A stretch of DNA of 22,413 bases from Burkholderiales bacterium. GTDB taxonomy: Bacteria > Pseudomonadota > Gammaproteobacteria > Burkholderiales > CAIKXV01. Positions within the stretch are counted from its first letter, which is position 1; each line of letters begins with the position of its first letter. This document shows positions 14,445 through 22,061 of this stretch, piece by piece. Location: NCBI GenBank assembly GCA_014379045.1, contig JACMMK010000201.1, positions 1-22,413 of the forward strand, read 5' to 3'. The notes below the pieces were generated by a model. It made no database searches. It was not told where the DNA came from and was given only the letters and a program-made list of their open reading frames with translations. The translations under genes and the position numbers were made by a program.

Positions 14445-15518
14445 TCAGCGCGGCGGACGTTCCGGCAGAATCGTCGCCAGCACGCGCAGATAATTGCCGC
14501 CGAGGATCATCGCGATGTCGGCCTCGCGATACCCGTGCCGCTGCAGCCCGTCGATCAGATTCGGCAGATCCTCGATCTCCTCGAACCCGCGGATCAACGG
14601 CGGCGCTTTCTGCGGATCGTGCCCATCACGGATGCTGCGCGGCCCGTCGTACTTGACGAAGTCCATGCCGAGCGCCATGTGCGCCACGCCGACGCGCTCG
14701 ACGATGTAGTCGATGTGCTGGAGCATCTGCTCGATTGCCACTTCCCTGCTCGCCACCGTGAACGGCAGCGCGAGGATGCCGACCAGCCCGCCCTGATCGG
14801 CGATCGCTTTCAGTTGCGCATCGTCGAGATTGCGGATGTGATCGTGCACGCCGCACGCGTTGGCATGGCTGACGATCACCGGTGCGGTCGCCACTTCCAG
14901 CGTCTGGTAGAAGCCTTCGCGGTTCATGTGCGAGAGGTCGACCACCATCCCCAGGCGGTTCATCTCGGCGATCACTTCGACGCCGAAGCGCGTGAGGCCA
15001 CCCTTGGTGCGGTTCTCCCAGACGCCGTCGCCGAGTTCGTTGCGCAGGTTCCACGTCGGCTGCAGCGAGCGCACGCCGAGACGATGGAAGTTGCGCAGCT
15101 GTGCGATCCCGCCCTGCAGTGGCTTGCCGCCTTCGAGGTGCAGCAACACGGCGAGGTGCCTTGGACGCACCTCGCGCGGCAGGTCTTCGCGACTCAGCAC
15201 CAGCGAGAAGCGGCAGCCCGACTGCGTCGTGTTCGAGCGCGCCATCTCCTGCAGGAAATGGTCGATGTTCTCGAGCGTCGTCTCGAGGAAGCGCCCGGTG
15301 TTCTGCGAATGCGCATACGAGTCGCCGCCGATCGCGTATACCGTCAGATCGATGCCATCGCGAACGAGGCGCGGGAAGATCGCCTGCGCGAGCGGCGCCG
15401 TCTCGCCGAGCGACAGCCGATGCACCTGCTCGTAGACATCGCGATGCCCCTCGACGACGACGTGTCGGCGCAGGATCGTCTCCGGCGGTTCGGTGTCGGT
15501 CGACTGCCTTTGCATCAT
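14445..15518 (-). CDS. M19-family (renal/membrane-type) dipeptidase
   Basis: Zinc dipeptidase of the M19 family; known members cleave dipeptides, including some with D-residues or dehydro bonds. The 357-residue protein has the expected metal-site residues: His25 and Asp27 in EGHRDV (usually GHND), bridging Glu129 in LHLEGG, His197 in DLSHMN, His218 in VSHANA, and Asp286 in GMDF, which aligns with GSDFDG of classical members. GGNYLRVL near the end is the family's C-terminal signature (GGNFLRV). No signal peptide is seen, so it is likely cytoplasmic. It starts 19 nt after the purF stop without a clear ribosome site, so it may be translated as a distal gene of the purF transcript. A role with the neighbouring catabolic genes, for example with an epimerase-like MR/MLE enzyme, is possible but unproven. 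Confidence 0.88.
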   Translation of the reverse strand: MMQRQSTDTEPPETILRRHVVVEGHRDVYEQVHRLSLGETAPLAQAIFPRLVRDGIDLTVYAIGGDSYAHSQNTGRFLETTLENIDHFLQEMARSNTTQSGCRFSLVLSREDLPREVRPRHLAVLLHLEGGKPLQGGIAQLRNFHRLGVRSLQPTWNLRNELGDGVWENRTKGGLTRFGVEVIAEMNRLGMVVDLSHMNREGFYQTLEVATAPVIVSHANACGVHDHIRNLDDAQLKAIADQGGLVGILALPFTVASREVAIEQMLQHIDYIVERVGVAHMALGMDFVKYDGPRSIRDGHDPQKAPPLIRGFEEIEDLPNLIDGLQRHGYREADIAMILGGNYLRVLATILPERPPR

Positions 15519-15537
15519 CGGTGCGCGGGAGAGCCCG

Positions 15538-17058
15538 TTACTCGGCCGATTCCAGGTTCAGATCGAGCTGCGTGCTCGCAGCGCGCAGACGCTGGCGGTC
15601 GCTGTCCTCACGATTGGCTTCGAGGCAGTTCAGGTACTCCGGGGTCACATCGCCGGTGATGTAGTCGCCGTCGAAACACGACGTCTCGAAGCGCGCGATC
15701 GACGGGTTGCAGGCGCGCACATCGTCGATCAGGTCGGACAGATCCTGATAGATCAACCGATCGCAACCGATCTCGCGCGCGATCTCCTCCACCGAGCGGT
15801 CGGAGGCGATCAGCTCGCTGCGGGTCGGCATGTCGATGCCGTAGACATTGGGGAAGCGCACCGGCGGGGCGGCCGAGGCGAAGTGCACGCGCCGCGCGCC
15901 GGCGTCGCGCGCCATCTGCACGATCTCCTGGCTGGTGGTGCCGCGCACGATCGAGTCGTCGACGATCAGCACGTTCTTGCCCTTGAACTCGGTGGCGAGC
16001 GCGTTCAACTTCTGGCGCACCGATTTCCGGCGCACCGCCTGTCCGGGCATGATGAACGTGCGTCCGATGTAGCGATTCTTGATGAAGCCCTCGCGATACG
16101 GCAGGTTCAGATACTTGGCGAGCTGCATCGCCGCGGGCCGCGACGAGTCGGGGATCGGCATCACCACGTCGACATCGAGGTTCGGCAGTTCGCGTTCTAT
16201 CTTGCGCGCGAGGCTCTCGCCCATGCGCAGCCGCGTCTCGTAGACCGAGATCCCGTCGATCACCGAATCCGGGCGCGCGAGATAGACGAACTCGAAGATG
16301 CACGGCGCCAGCATCGTGTGCGCGGCGCATTGCCGGCTCTGGAACGCGCCCTGTTCGTCGATGAACACCGCCTCGCCCGGCGCGACGTCGCGCATTGGCT
16401 TGAAGCCCAGCGCGTCGAGCGCAACCGTCTCGGAAGCAACGATGAATTCGGTGCCGGTCTCGGTTTCGCGACTGCCGATCACCAAGGGGCGGATACCGAA
16501 GGGGTCGCGGAACGCGAGCACGCCGTACCCCGCGATCATCGCCACCACCGCGTACGCGCCGCGCACGCGCTGGTGCACGCCTTCGACGGCCTTAAAGATC
16601 GTGTTCGCGTCGAGGTGGAACCCTGCGGCTTTGCGCGTCAGTTCATGCGCGAGCACGTTCAACAGCACTTCGGAATCGGATTCGGTGTTGACGTGACGCA
16701 GGTCGTCGCGGAACAGCTCGCGCTTCAACGCCTCGGCGTTGGTCAGATTGCCGTTGTGACCGAGCACGATGCCGAACGGCGAGTTGACATAGAACGGCTG
16801 CGCCTCGGCCGACGACCAGGCCGAACCCGCGGTCGGGTAGCGCACGTGGGCGATGCCCATGTTGCCCGCCAGCGAGCGCATGTTGCGCGTGCGGAACACG
16901 TCGCGCACCAGGCCCGGACCCTTGTGCATGTGGAACGTGCTGCCCTCGCCCGTCACCAGGCCTGCGGCATCCTGACCCCGGTGCTGCAGCAGCAGCATCG
17001 AGTCGTACAACTCCTGGTTGACCGGGCTCCGCGCCACCATCCCGACGATGCCACACAC
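15538..17058 (-). CDS. purF: Amidophosphoribosyltransferase
   Basis: First committed enzyme of purine synthesis: transfers ammonia from glutamine to PRPP to give phosphoribosylamine. The 506-residue length is normal. The start is a GTG at 17056-17058, fixed by the need for the nucleophile Cys2 (MCGIVGM) that becomes N-terminal after Met removal; GGGAGA lies 7 nt upstream. The glutaminase half (1-230) has LLQHRGQDAAG, HVRYPTAG and HNGNLTN. The PRPP-binding loop VLIVDDSIVRGTTS is at 363-376. The cysteine-rich motifs SRQCAAHT and the C-terminal CNPSIARFETSCFDGDY resemble iron-sulfur or propeptide-type variants only loosely, and there is no clear propeptide. It follows cvpA by 61 nt, the usual cvpA-purF pairing. 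Confidence 0.96.
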   Translation of the reverse strand: MCGIVGMVARSPVNQELYDSMLLLQHRGQDAAGLVTGEGSTFHMHKGPGLVRDVFRTRNMRSLAGNMGIAHVRYPTAGSAWSSAEAQPFYVNSPFGIVLGHNGNLTNAEALKRELFRDDLRHVNTESDSEVLLNVLAHELTRKAAGFHLDANTIFKAVEGVHQRVRGAYAVVAMIAGYGVLAFRDPFGIRPLVIGSRETETGTEFIVASETVALDALGFKPMRDVAPGEAVFIDEQGAFQSRQCAAHTMLAPCIFEFVYLARPDSVIDGISVYETRLRMGESLARKIERELPNLDVDVVMPIPDSSRPAAMQLAKYLNLPYREGFIKNRYIGRTFIMPGQAVRRKSVRQKLNALATEFKGKNVLIVDDSIVRGTTSQEIVQMARDAGARRVHFASAAPPVRFPNVYGIDMPTRSELIASDRSVEEIAREIGCDRLIYQDLSDLIDDVRACNPSIARFETSCFDGDYITGDVTPEYLNCLEANREDSDRQRLRAASTQLDLNLESAE

Positions 17059-17119
17059 GCGACGTTCTCCCTTCAGCTCGCAACCGGACGACGACCGGGA
17101 CGAGAACTGTTCGAATCCG

Positions 17120-17722
17120 TCATATGGGGACGATGGTGCCGCATTTCATCGTCCCGCTAGCCCACCACGTACGGCGCTCTGGCGCGACGCGCAGTATAGA
17201 CCACCCGCCCGACCGGACCACCTGGCGCACCGGTTCGTAGCGGATCCGGCGCGCGAGCTCCGGCGGCAGCCAGGGCTTGACCGACAGGGCCAGCGCTTCG
17301 AGCGGCGAGGACAGCATCGCGTCGCGCCAGCCCGGATTTTCGGGCAGACGGGTCAGCCCCGCCAGCAGCACGGTGATGGTGACGACCAGCAGCCCGCGCG
17401 CAAGGCCGAACATCAGACCCAGCACGCGATCGACGAACCCCAGACCGACCCCCTTGATGAACTCGGTAATGGCGAGCGCGATCACGCTCATCGCCAGCAA
17501 CGTCCCACCGAACACCAGCAGGAAGGCCGCCAGCATCGCCAATGCGTCGTTCGGTATCGCGGAGGGCAGCAGCGGCGCGACCGTACCTGCCAGCGCGCTC
17601 GCGGCGACGAAGGCGATCACCCAACTCGCGAGCGAGAGAATCTCGCGCACGAAACCCCGGATCACCGCGACCAGCGCCGAGGCGCCGACGATGATCAGCA
17701 CCGTGTAGTCGAACCAGGTCAC
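17120..17722 (-). CDS. cvpA: CvpA family membrane protein
   Basis: Inner-membrane protein with four predicted hydrophobic segments (about 5-22, 28-48, 62-88 and 98-122), needed for colicin V production in E. coli and linked elsewhere to envelope stress tolerance; its molecular role is not settled. It opens MTWFDYTVLIIVGASALVAVIRGFVREILSL, shown here only to residue 20 as typical of the family, with the conserved RGFVREILSL just after. GTG 17720-17722 is the start, with no clear ribosome site. At 200 residues it is longer than the roughly 162 of E. coli CvpA; the last ~30 (from SGGWSILRV on) look unlike the family. It lies 27 nt after the SPOR gene and before purF, the classical arrangement. 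Confidence 0.9.
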   Translation of the reverse strand: MTWFDYTVLIIVGASALVAVIRGFVREILSLASWVIAFVAASALAGTVAPLLPSAIPNDALAMLAAFLLVFGGTLLAMSVIALAITEFIKGVGLGFVDRVLGLMFGLARGLLVVTITVLLAGLTRLPENPGWRDAMLSSPLEALALSVKPWLPPELARRIRYEPVRQVVRSGGWSILRVAPERRTWWASGTMKCGTIVPI

Positions 17723-17749
17723 GATGAAGCGTCGGCCGCGACGGCGCGC

Positions 17750-18547
17750 TCAGTAGCGCCGCGTCACCACGACGCCGTCGGCAATGCCCAGCGCCTTCAG
17801 TTGCTCATTGGCTTTCTCGGCCGCATCGCGCGTCGGGTAGGGCCCGGCACGCACGCGCGTCTTGTCGCCGGTCGGCGTCTTGATCACTTCGGTATACGAC
17901 TTGATCCCCGCCTTGACCAGTTGGGCCTGACGACTCCTCGCGCGATCGACTTCGGCAAACGCGCCGAGCTGGATGACGAAATTCTCGACCCCCTTCTCGT
18001 TCGCCTTGTCGTTCGCCCGCGCGTCCGCGGCAGCGTTCGCCGGCGTCGGGGTGGATACCGCCGCGCTGGACGATGCAGCGCCCGCACTCGTCGCCGACCT
18101 CTGCGGCAAGGGGCTGGTCGCGTCGCTGCCTGCGACCTTCATGTCGCCGGGTGCGACCGCCGAGGGGATCGTGCCGTTGGCCTGCGCCGGCGCAGCCGGT
18201 GCCTTCGGCGCGACCGACGTTCCCGCCGGGCGGGCATTCACGGCGGGATCGAACGTGACGGCATCCGGGGTCACGCCCTTCGCCGGCGCGGTCGGCGTGA
18301 CCGTCCCCTTCGACGCGTCGGCGGGGCGACCCTTCCCGGGCTCCGAGTTCGCTGTAGCGGGCGCGAACGGCCCCGCGCCGGGCGAGGGGATCTGCACCGC
18401 GATGTCGTCGCCGATCGGCCGGGGCTCGCTGTCGAGGACCATCGGCAATGCCACCACCACCAGCGTGGTCAGGGCGATCGCACCGATCAACCGGCGACGC
18501 GCGCGCTTGCGCAGCTTGATCTCTTCTTCTGACGCGCTGCGTGCCAT
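17750..18547 (-). CDS. dedD: SPOR-domain envelope protein, DedD-like
   Basis: Probable bitopic inner-membrane protein that binds denuded glycan strands at the division site. The 265 residues comprise a short basic cytoplasmic tail (RKRARRR, 13-19), one transmembrane segment (about 20-38), a long Pro/Ala/Thr-rich periplasmic linker (about 40-183) and a C-terminal SPOR domain (about 186-265) with ENFVIQLGAFAEVDRARSRQ and TRVRAGPYPTRDAAEKA. This architecture and its place between folC and cvpA match DedD of E. coli, so the symbol is given by layout and position rather than by close sequence identity. The start at 18545-18547 has no obvious Shine-Dalgarno sequence. Confidence 0.85.
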   Translation of the reverse strand: MARSASEEEIKLRKRARRRLIGAIALTTLVVVALPMVLDSEPRPIGDDIAVQIPSPGAGPFAPATANSEPGKGRPADASKGTVTPTAPAKGVTPDAVTFDPAVNARPAGTSVAPKAPAAPAQANGTIPSAVAPGDMKVAGSDATSPLPQRSATSAGAASSSAAVSTPTPANAAADARANDKANEKGVENFVIQLGAFAEVDRARSRQAQLVKAGIKSYTEVIKTPTGDKTRVRAGPYPTRDAAEKANEQLKALGIADGVVVTRRY

Positions 18548-18622
18548 GCAAGACTTGTGGAGCAGGTGGGAGAGTCACCGGCTCGTGCTCGCCGAAGCGG
18601 GACAGGCAGCCGACAAAAGTGG

Positions 18623-18669
18623 AACGACCACACAACGATAACGACGCAACGATAGCGCCGGAACAACGA
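18623..18669. repeat. Cluster of five AACGA repeats in the folC-dedD gap
   Basis: AACGA occurs at 18623, 18634, 18640, 18648 and 18665 (TCGTT on the coding minus strand), within the 204-bp gap 18548-18751. The spacing is irregular (11, 6, 8 and 17), and the surrounding minus-strand RNA is rich in CGTTG/TCGTC. No gene or promoter is evident in the gap. Confidence 0.5.
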
Positions 18670-18751
18670 CGAAGGACAACATCGACGACGGCATCACGGA
18701 TGATCGTGCAACGGATGCGCCCGGACGACGAAACAGCGGCCGTCGTTCCGG

Positions 18752-20143
18752 CTAACGCGCCGCGTCGAGCGAGCCCAGCACCGCAGCGACCGTGTAGAAC
18801 GAACCGAACACGACGATCCTATCACTTTCGTTCGCGCGCTCCCGTGCGAACACCCACGCCTCGTGCACGCTCGCGCATTCGGTCGTCGGATCGAGTGCAC
18901 CCGCGTGCGTCAGCGCGTCGCGCAGCGCATCGATGCTGGCGCCTCGCGGCGCATCGATCGGAGCGATGAACCATTCGTCGATGCCCGCCTTGACCGCGCG
19001 CACGACGGCCTCGATGTCCTTGTCGCCCAGCATCGAGAACACCGCCAACGTGCGTCCACTGCCCTGCAGACGTGCCAGGCTCGCGGCGAGCGCCGTCGCC
19101 GCCTGTGGATTGTGCGCGACGTCGAGCACGACGGTCGGGCGCCCCGGCAGCACCTGGAAGCGTCCCGCGATCTCGGCGGTAAGGAGCCCGGTGCGAACCG
19201 CCTCGGCGCTGACGGGAAGCCGTTGCGCAATTTCGTCCAGCGCGGTGATGGCCGCCGCCGCGTTGGACAACTGGTACGCGCCCCGCAGCGCCGGAAACGG
19301 CAACCCGTAGCGGCCGCGGGCAGGCTCGCGCGCGCCCGCGGCGACACCGGATGCGAGGCGTTGGTAGCGCCACTGTGCCCCGTCCTGATCGGTGTAGTCA
19401 AAGTCGACACCGATCCGCAGCAGCCGTGCACCGATCTCGCGCGCGTGGCGCAGCAGCGCCGCAGGCGCGTCGCGCTCGGCGCAGATCGCGGGACGGCCCG
19501 GACGGTAGATGCCGGCTTTCTCGAAGCCGATTTCCTCGCGCGTATGACCGAGATAGTCCATGTGATCGAGGCCGATGCTGGTCACCACCGCCACCTCGGC
19601 ATCGACGACGTTCACCGCATCGAGACGTCCTCCCAGTCCCACTTCGAGCACCGCGACCTCGACCTTTGCGGCAATCATCCACCACAGGGCGGCGAGCGTG
19701 CCGAACTCGAAGTAGGTCAGTCCAACCTCGCCGCGCGCCGCGTCCACCGCAGCGAAGCTTCGGCACAGATCCTCGTCGGCGGTGTCGCGCCGCGCGATGC
19801 GCACCCGCTCGTTGTAGCGCAGCAGATGCGGGGAGGTGTAGCACCCCACCCGGTAGCCCGCGCGGTCGAGCATGGCCTCGAGCATCGCGCAGGTGGAGCC
19901 TTTGCCGTTGGTGCCACCGACGGTGATGACCGGAAATGGGAGCGCCGCCTGGTCGCCGAGACCACCGGGATGCGCCGCCCGCATCCGCCGCCATACTTCA
20001 CCGACGCGATCGAGCGTCAACTCGATCGTCACCGGATGCTGCGCGGAAATGTACGCGAGCCATTCGTCGAGACTGCGGGCGTCGTTGTCTGCCGCTCCCG
20101 CCGCAGCACTGTTCGCTCCGCTCACCGGCGCCCCCGCGCACAC
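18752..20143 (-). CDS. folC: Bifunctional folylpolyglutamate synthase/dihydrofolate synthase
   Basis: Mur-ligase-fold enzyme that adds glutamate to dihydropteroate and to folates. The 463-residue product has the ATP loop VGGTNGKGST (75-84), TSPHLLRYNERVRI (about 104-117), TYFEFGTLAALWW, VLEVGLGGRLDAVNVVDAEV and SIGLDHMDYLGHTREEIGFEKAGI. The C-terminal ligase domain shows AGRFQVLPGRPTVVLDVAHNPQAA and FSMLGDKD. It begins at GTG 20141-20143, 13 nt after accD; an in-frame GTG six codons on is an alternative, and neither has a good ribosome site. The Ala-rich first 20 residues are probably not part of the fold. accD-folC adjacency is common in proteobacteria and fits a shared transcript. Confidence 0.94.
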   Translation of the reverse strand: MCAGAPVSGANSAAAGAADNDARSLDEWLAYISAQHPVTIELTLDRVGEVWRRMRAAHPGGLGDQAALPFPVITVGGTNGKGSTCAMLEAMLDRAGYRVGCYTSPHLLRYNERVRIARRDTADEDLCRSFAAVDAARGEVGLTYFEFGTLAALWWMIAAKVEVAVLEVGLGGRLDAVNVVDAEVAVVTSIGLDHMDYLGHTREEIGFEKAGIYRPGRPAICAERDAPAALLRHAREIGARLLRIGVDFDYTDQDGAQWRYQRLASGVAAGAREPARGRYGLPFPALRGAYQLSNAAAAITALDEIAQRLPVSAEAVRTGLLTAEIAGRFQVLPGRPTVVLDVAHNPQAATALAASLARLQGSGRTLAVFSMLGDKDIEAVVRAVKAGIDEWFIAPIDAPRGASIDALRDALTHAGALDPTTECASVHEAWVFARERANESDRIVVFGSFYTVAAVLGSLDAAR

Positions 20144-20156
20144 CGCCCGGCGGCGT

Positions 20157-21029
20157 TCACTGCACCCGCGGTGCCGGCTGCCGCAACAGCAATGCGAGCA
20201 GCGCGGCGAGCGTGTCGCGCATCTGGCGCCGGTCGACGATGAGGTCGATCGCGCCGTGTTCGAGCAGGAATTCGGCGCGTTGAAAGCCCTCGGGCAAGGT
20301 CTCGCGCACCGTCTGCTCGATCACGCGTGGGCCGGCAAAACCGACCAGCGCGCCGGGCTCGGCGATCACGATATCGCCGATCATCGCGAAGCTCGCCGAC
20401 ACGCCGCCCATCGTCGGGTCGGTCAACACCGAGATGAACGGCAGGCGCTCGTTCGCGAGCAGCGTCAGCGCCGCACAGCACTTGGACATCTGCACCAGCG
20501 ACAGCACGCCTTCCTGCATCCGCGCACCGCCCGAGGCGGCGACGCACACGAACGGCATCCGCTGCTCGATGCACGCGCGCACGCCGCGCGCGAAGCGTTC
20601 ACCGACGACCGACCCCATCGAGCCCCCGAGAAAACGGAACTCGAAGGCGGCGATCACCACCGGCGCGGCAAGCAGGGTCCCCTGCATCACCACCAGCGCG
20701 TCGTCCTCGCCGGTGTCGCGGGTCGCGGCCGCCAGGCGGTCGGAGTACTTCTTCGTGTCCTTGAACTTCAGGCTGTCGAGCGGGCGCACCTCGGCGCCGA
20801 TCTCGTAGCGCCCCTCCGGATCGAGCAACAGTTCGAGCCGCTCGCGCGCACCGATGCGATTGTGGAAGCTGCATTGCGGACACACCTGCCGGTTGCTCTC
20901 GAGGTCGCTGCGATAGAGCACCGCCTCGCATGCCTCGCACTTGACCCACAGGCCCTCGGGCACCGACTTGCGCGCCGTGCCGTCGTCACGCTTGATCTTC
21001 GGTGGCAGCAGTTTCTGCAGCCAGCTCAT
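20157..21029 (-). CDS. accD: Acetyl-CoA carboxylase carboxyltransferase subunit beta
   Basis: Zinc-ribbon subunit of the carboxyltransferase that, with AccA, moves the carboxyl group from biotin to acetyl-CoA to make malonyl-CoA for fatty-acid synthesis. The 290-residue length is normal. The N-terminal zinc ribbon has Cys31, Cys34, Cys50 and Cys53 (WVKCEAC ... QVCPQC), and the start MSWLQKLLPPKI is typical of AccD. The crotonase-fold part has GSMGSVVGERF, SGGARMQEG, PTMGGVSASFAMIGD and GFAGPRVIEQTVRETLPEGFQ. The ATG at 21027-21029 follows GGAGG. It is separated from trpA by 177 nt that contain a perfect palindrome, and from folC by 13 nt. Confidence 0.97.
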   Translation of the reverse strand: MSWLQKLLPPKIKRDDGTARKSVPEGLWVKCEACEAVLYRSDLESNRQVCPQCSFHNRIGARERLELLLDPEGRYEIGAEVRPLDSLKFKDTKKYSDRLAAATRDTGEDDALVVMQGTLLAAPVVIAAFEFRFLGGSMGSVVGERFARGVRACIEQRMPFVCVAASGGARMQEGVLSLVQMSKCCAALTLLANERLPFISVLTDPTMGGVSASFAMIGDIVIAEPGALVGFAGPRVIEQTVRETLPEGFQRAEFLLEHGAIDLIVDRRQMRDTLAALLALLLRQPAPRVQ

Positions 21030-21103
21030 CGGGCGCCTCCGGGCAACCGCGCATTTCTCACCATTGCACCGTCGGCGCCAGAGTCCGATTCGCTTACGTC
21101 GAT

Positions 21104-21126
21104 ACCGTCACCTGACAGGTGACGGT
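21104..21126. repeat. Perfect 23-bp palindrome between trpA and accD
   Basis: ACCGTCACCTG and CAGGTGACGGT flank a single central A (21115), giving 11-bp arms. As RNA it would fold into a 10-bp stem with a 3-nt loop. No U-run follows on the minus strand, so it is not a standard terminator; an operator, pause site or RNA-processing hairpin in the trp-accD transcript are options. Confidence 0.6.
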
Positions 21127-21206
21127 GCCCTGCCGAGTGCGGTTGCGATGAGCCCGCGAGGCAGCCCGGGCGCGCAGACCGAAACGCTCGCGCCGTGACC
21201 ATCGAC

Positions 21207-22061
21207 TCAGGCCCGACTCGTAGCAGGCGCGACGGCCGCGGCTGTGCCCGGCGCAGCATCGGCATCTGCATCGAGCGCCTGCCGTATCTCGCGCACGAAC
21301 GCGCCGACGTTGATCGTTTCCTGCCCGGGCAGCGAGCCTTCGATCTCCTCGACGATGCGGCTGCCGATCACGACGGCGTCGGCGACGCGTGCGATGGCGC
21401 ACGCGCTCTGCGCATCGCGAATGCCGAAGCCCACCCCGATCGGCACCCGCAGGTGCTTGCGCAGCAACGTCATCCGTGCCGACACGTCGCCCACCTGCAG
21501 ATGCTTGGCGCCGGTCACCCCGGTAAGCGACACGTAGTACACGTAGCCGCGCGCGAGCTTGGCGATTTCGCCGATGCGCGCCTCGGTGGTGGTCGGGGAC
21601 AGCAGGTAGATGGGGTCCAGACCCGCCGACGCCAGCATGTCGACGAACGCGCGCGATTCTTCAGGGGGCAGGTCGACGAGCAGCACGCCATCGACGCCCG
21701 CGTCGGCGGCGCGCGCAGTAAACGTTGCGTAGCCCATCGCCTCGACCGGGTTCACATAGCCCATCAGCACGACGGGCGTGGTCGAATCGCGCTGCCGGAA
21801 CGCACCGACGGTGTCGAGGATGCCGCGCAGGCTCGACCCGCGGGCGAGCGCGCGCTCGGCTGCGCGCTGGATCGTCGGCCCGTCGGCCTGCGGATCGGAG
21901 AACGGCACGCCGAGTTCGATCACGTCGGCGCCGGCCGCGGCGAGTTCATGCATCAGCGCCAGCGTCACCTCGAGCGAAGGATCGCCGGCCGTGATGTACG
22001 GGATCAGTGCCTTGCGCCCGGCCGCAGCGAGTGCGGCGAAGCGCCCCTCGATGCGCGACAT
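21207..22061 (-). CDS. trpA: Tryptophan synthase alpha chain
   Basis: Converts indole-3-glycerol phosphate to indole and glyceraldehyde 3-phosphate, the indole passing by tunnel to TrpB. The product has 284 residues with the catalytic pair exactly at the E. coli positions: Glu49 in IELGVPFSDP and Asp60 in QADGPTIQ. Other family blocks are ALIPYITAGDP (18-28), GYVNPVEAMG, DLPPEE, LLSPTTTEARI, YYVSLTGVTGA and VGFGIRDA. The ATG at 22059-22061 overlaps the trpB stop as TGATG, which implies translational coupling; open frame further upstream lies inside trpB and is not used. The tail after about residue 262 is Ala/Asp-rich (DADADAAPGTAAAVAP) and longer than in E. coli TrpA (268 residues). Confidence 0.97.
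   Translation of the reverse strand: MSRIEGRFAALAAAGRKALIPYITAGDPSLEVTLALMHELAAAGADVIELGVPFSDPQADGPTIQRAAERALARGSSLRGILDTVGAFRQRDSTTPVVLMGYVNPVEAMGYATFTARAADAGVDGVLLVDLPPEESRAFVDMLASAGLDPIYLLSPTTTEARIGEIAKLARGYVYYVSLTGVTGAKHLQVGDVSARMTLLRKHLRVPIGVGFGIRDAQSACAIARVADAVVIGSRIVEEIEGSLPGQETINVGAFVREIRQALDADADAAPGTAAAVAPATSRA

Noticed and set aside
15493..17160. 555-codon open frame on the plus strand opposite purF
   Set aside because: Shadow of purF: composition rich in R, H, V and D with no domain, while the minus strand encodes complete PurF.
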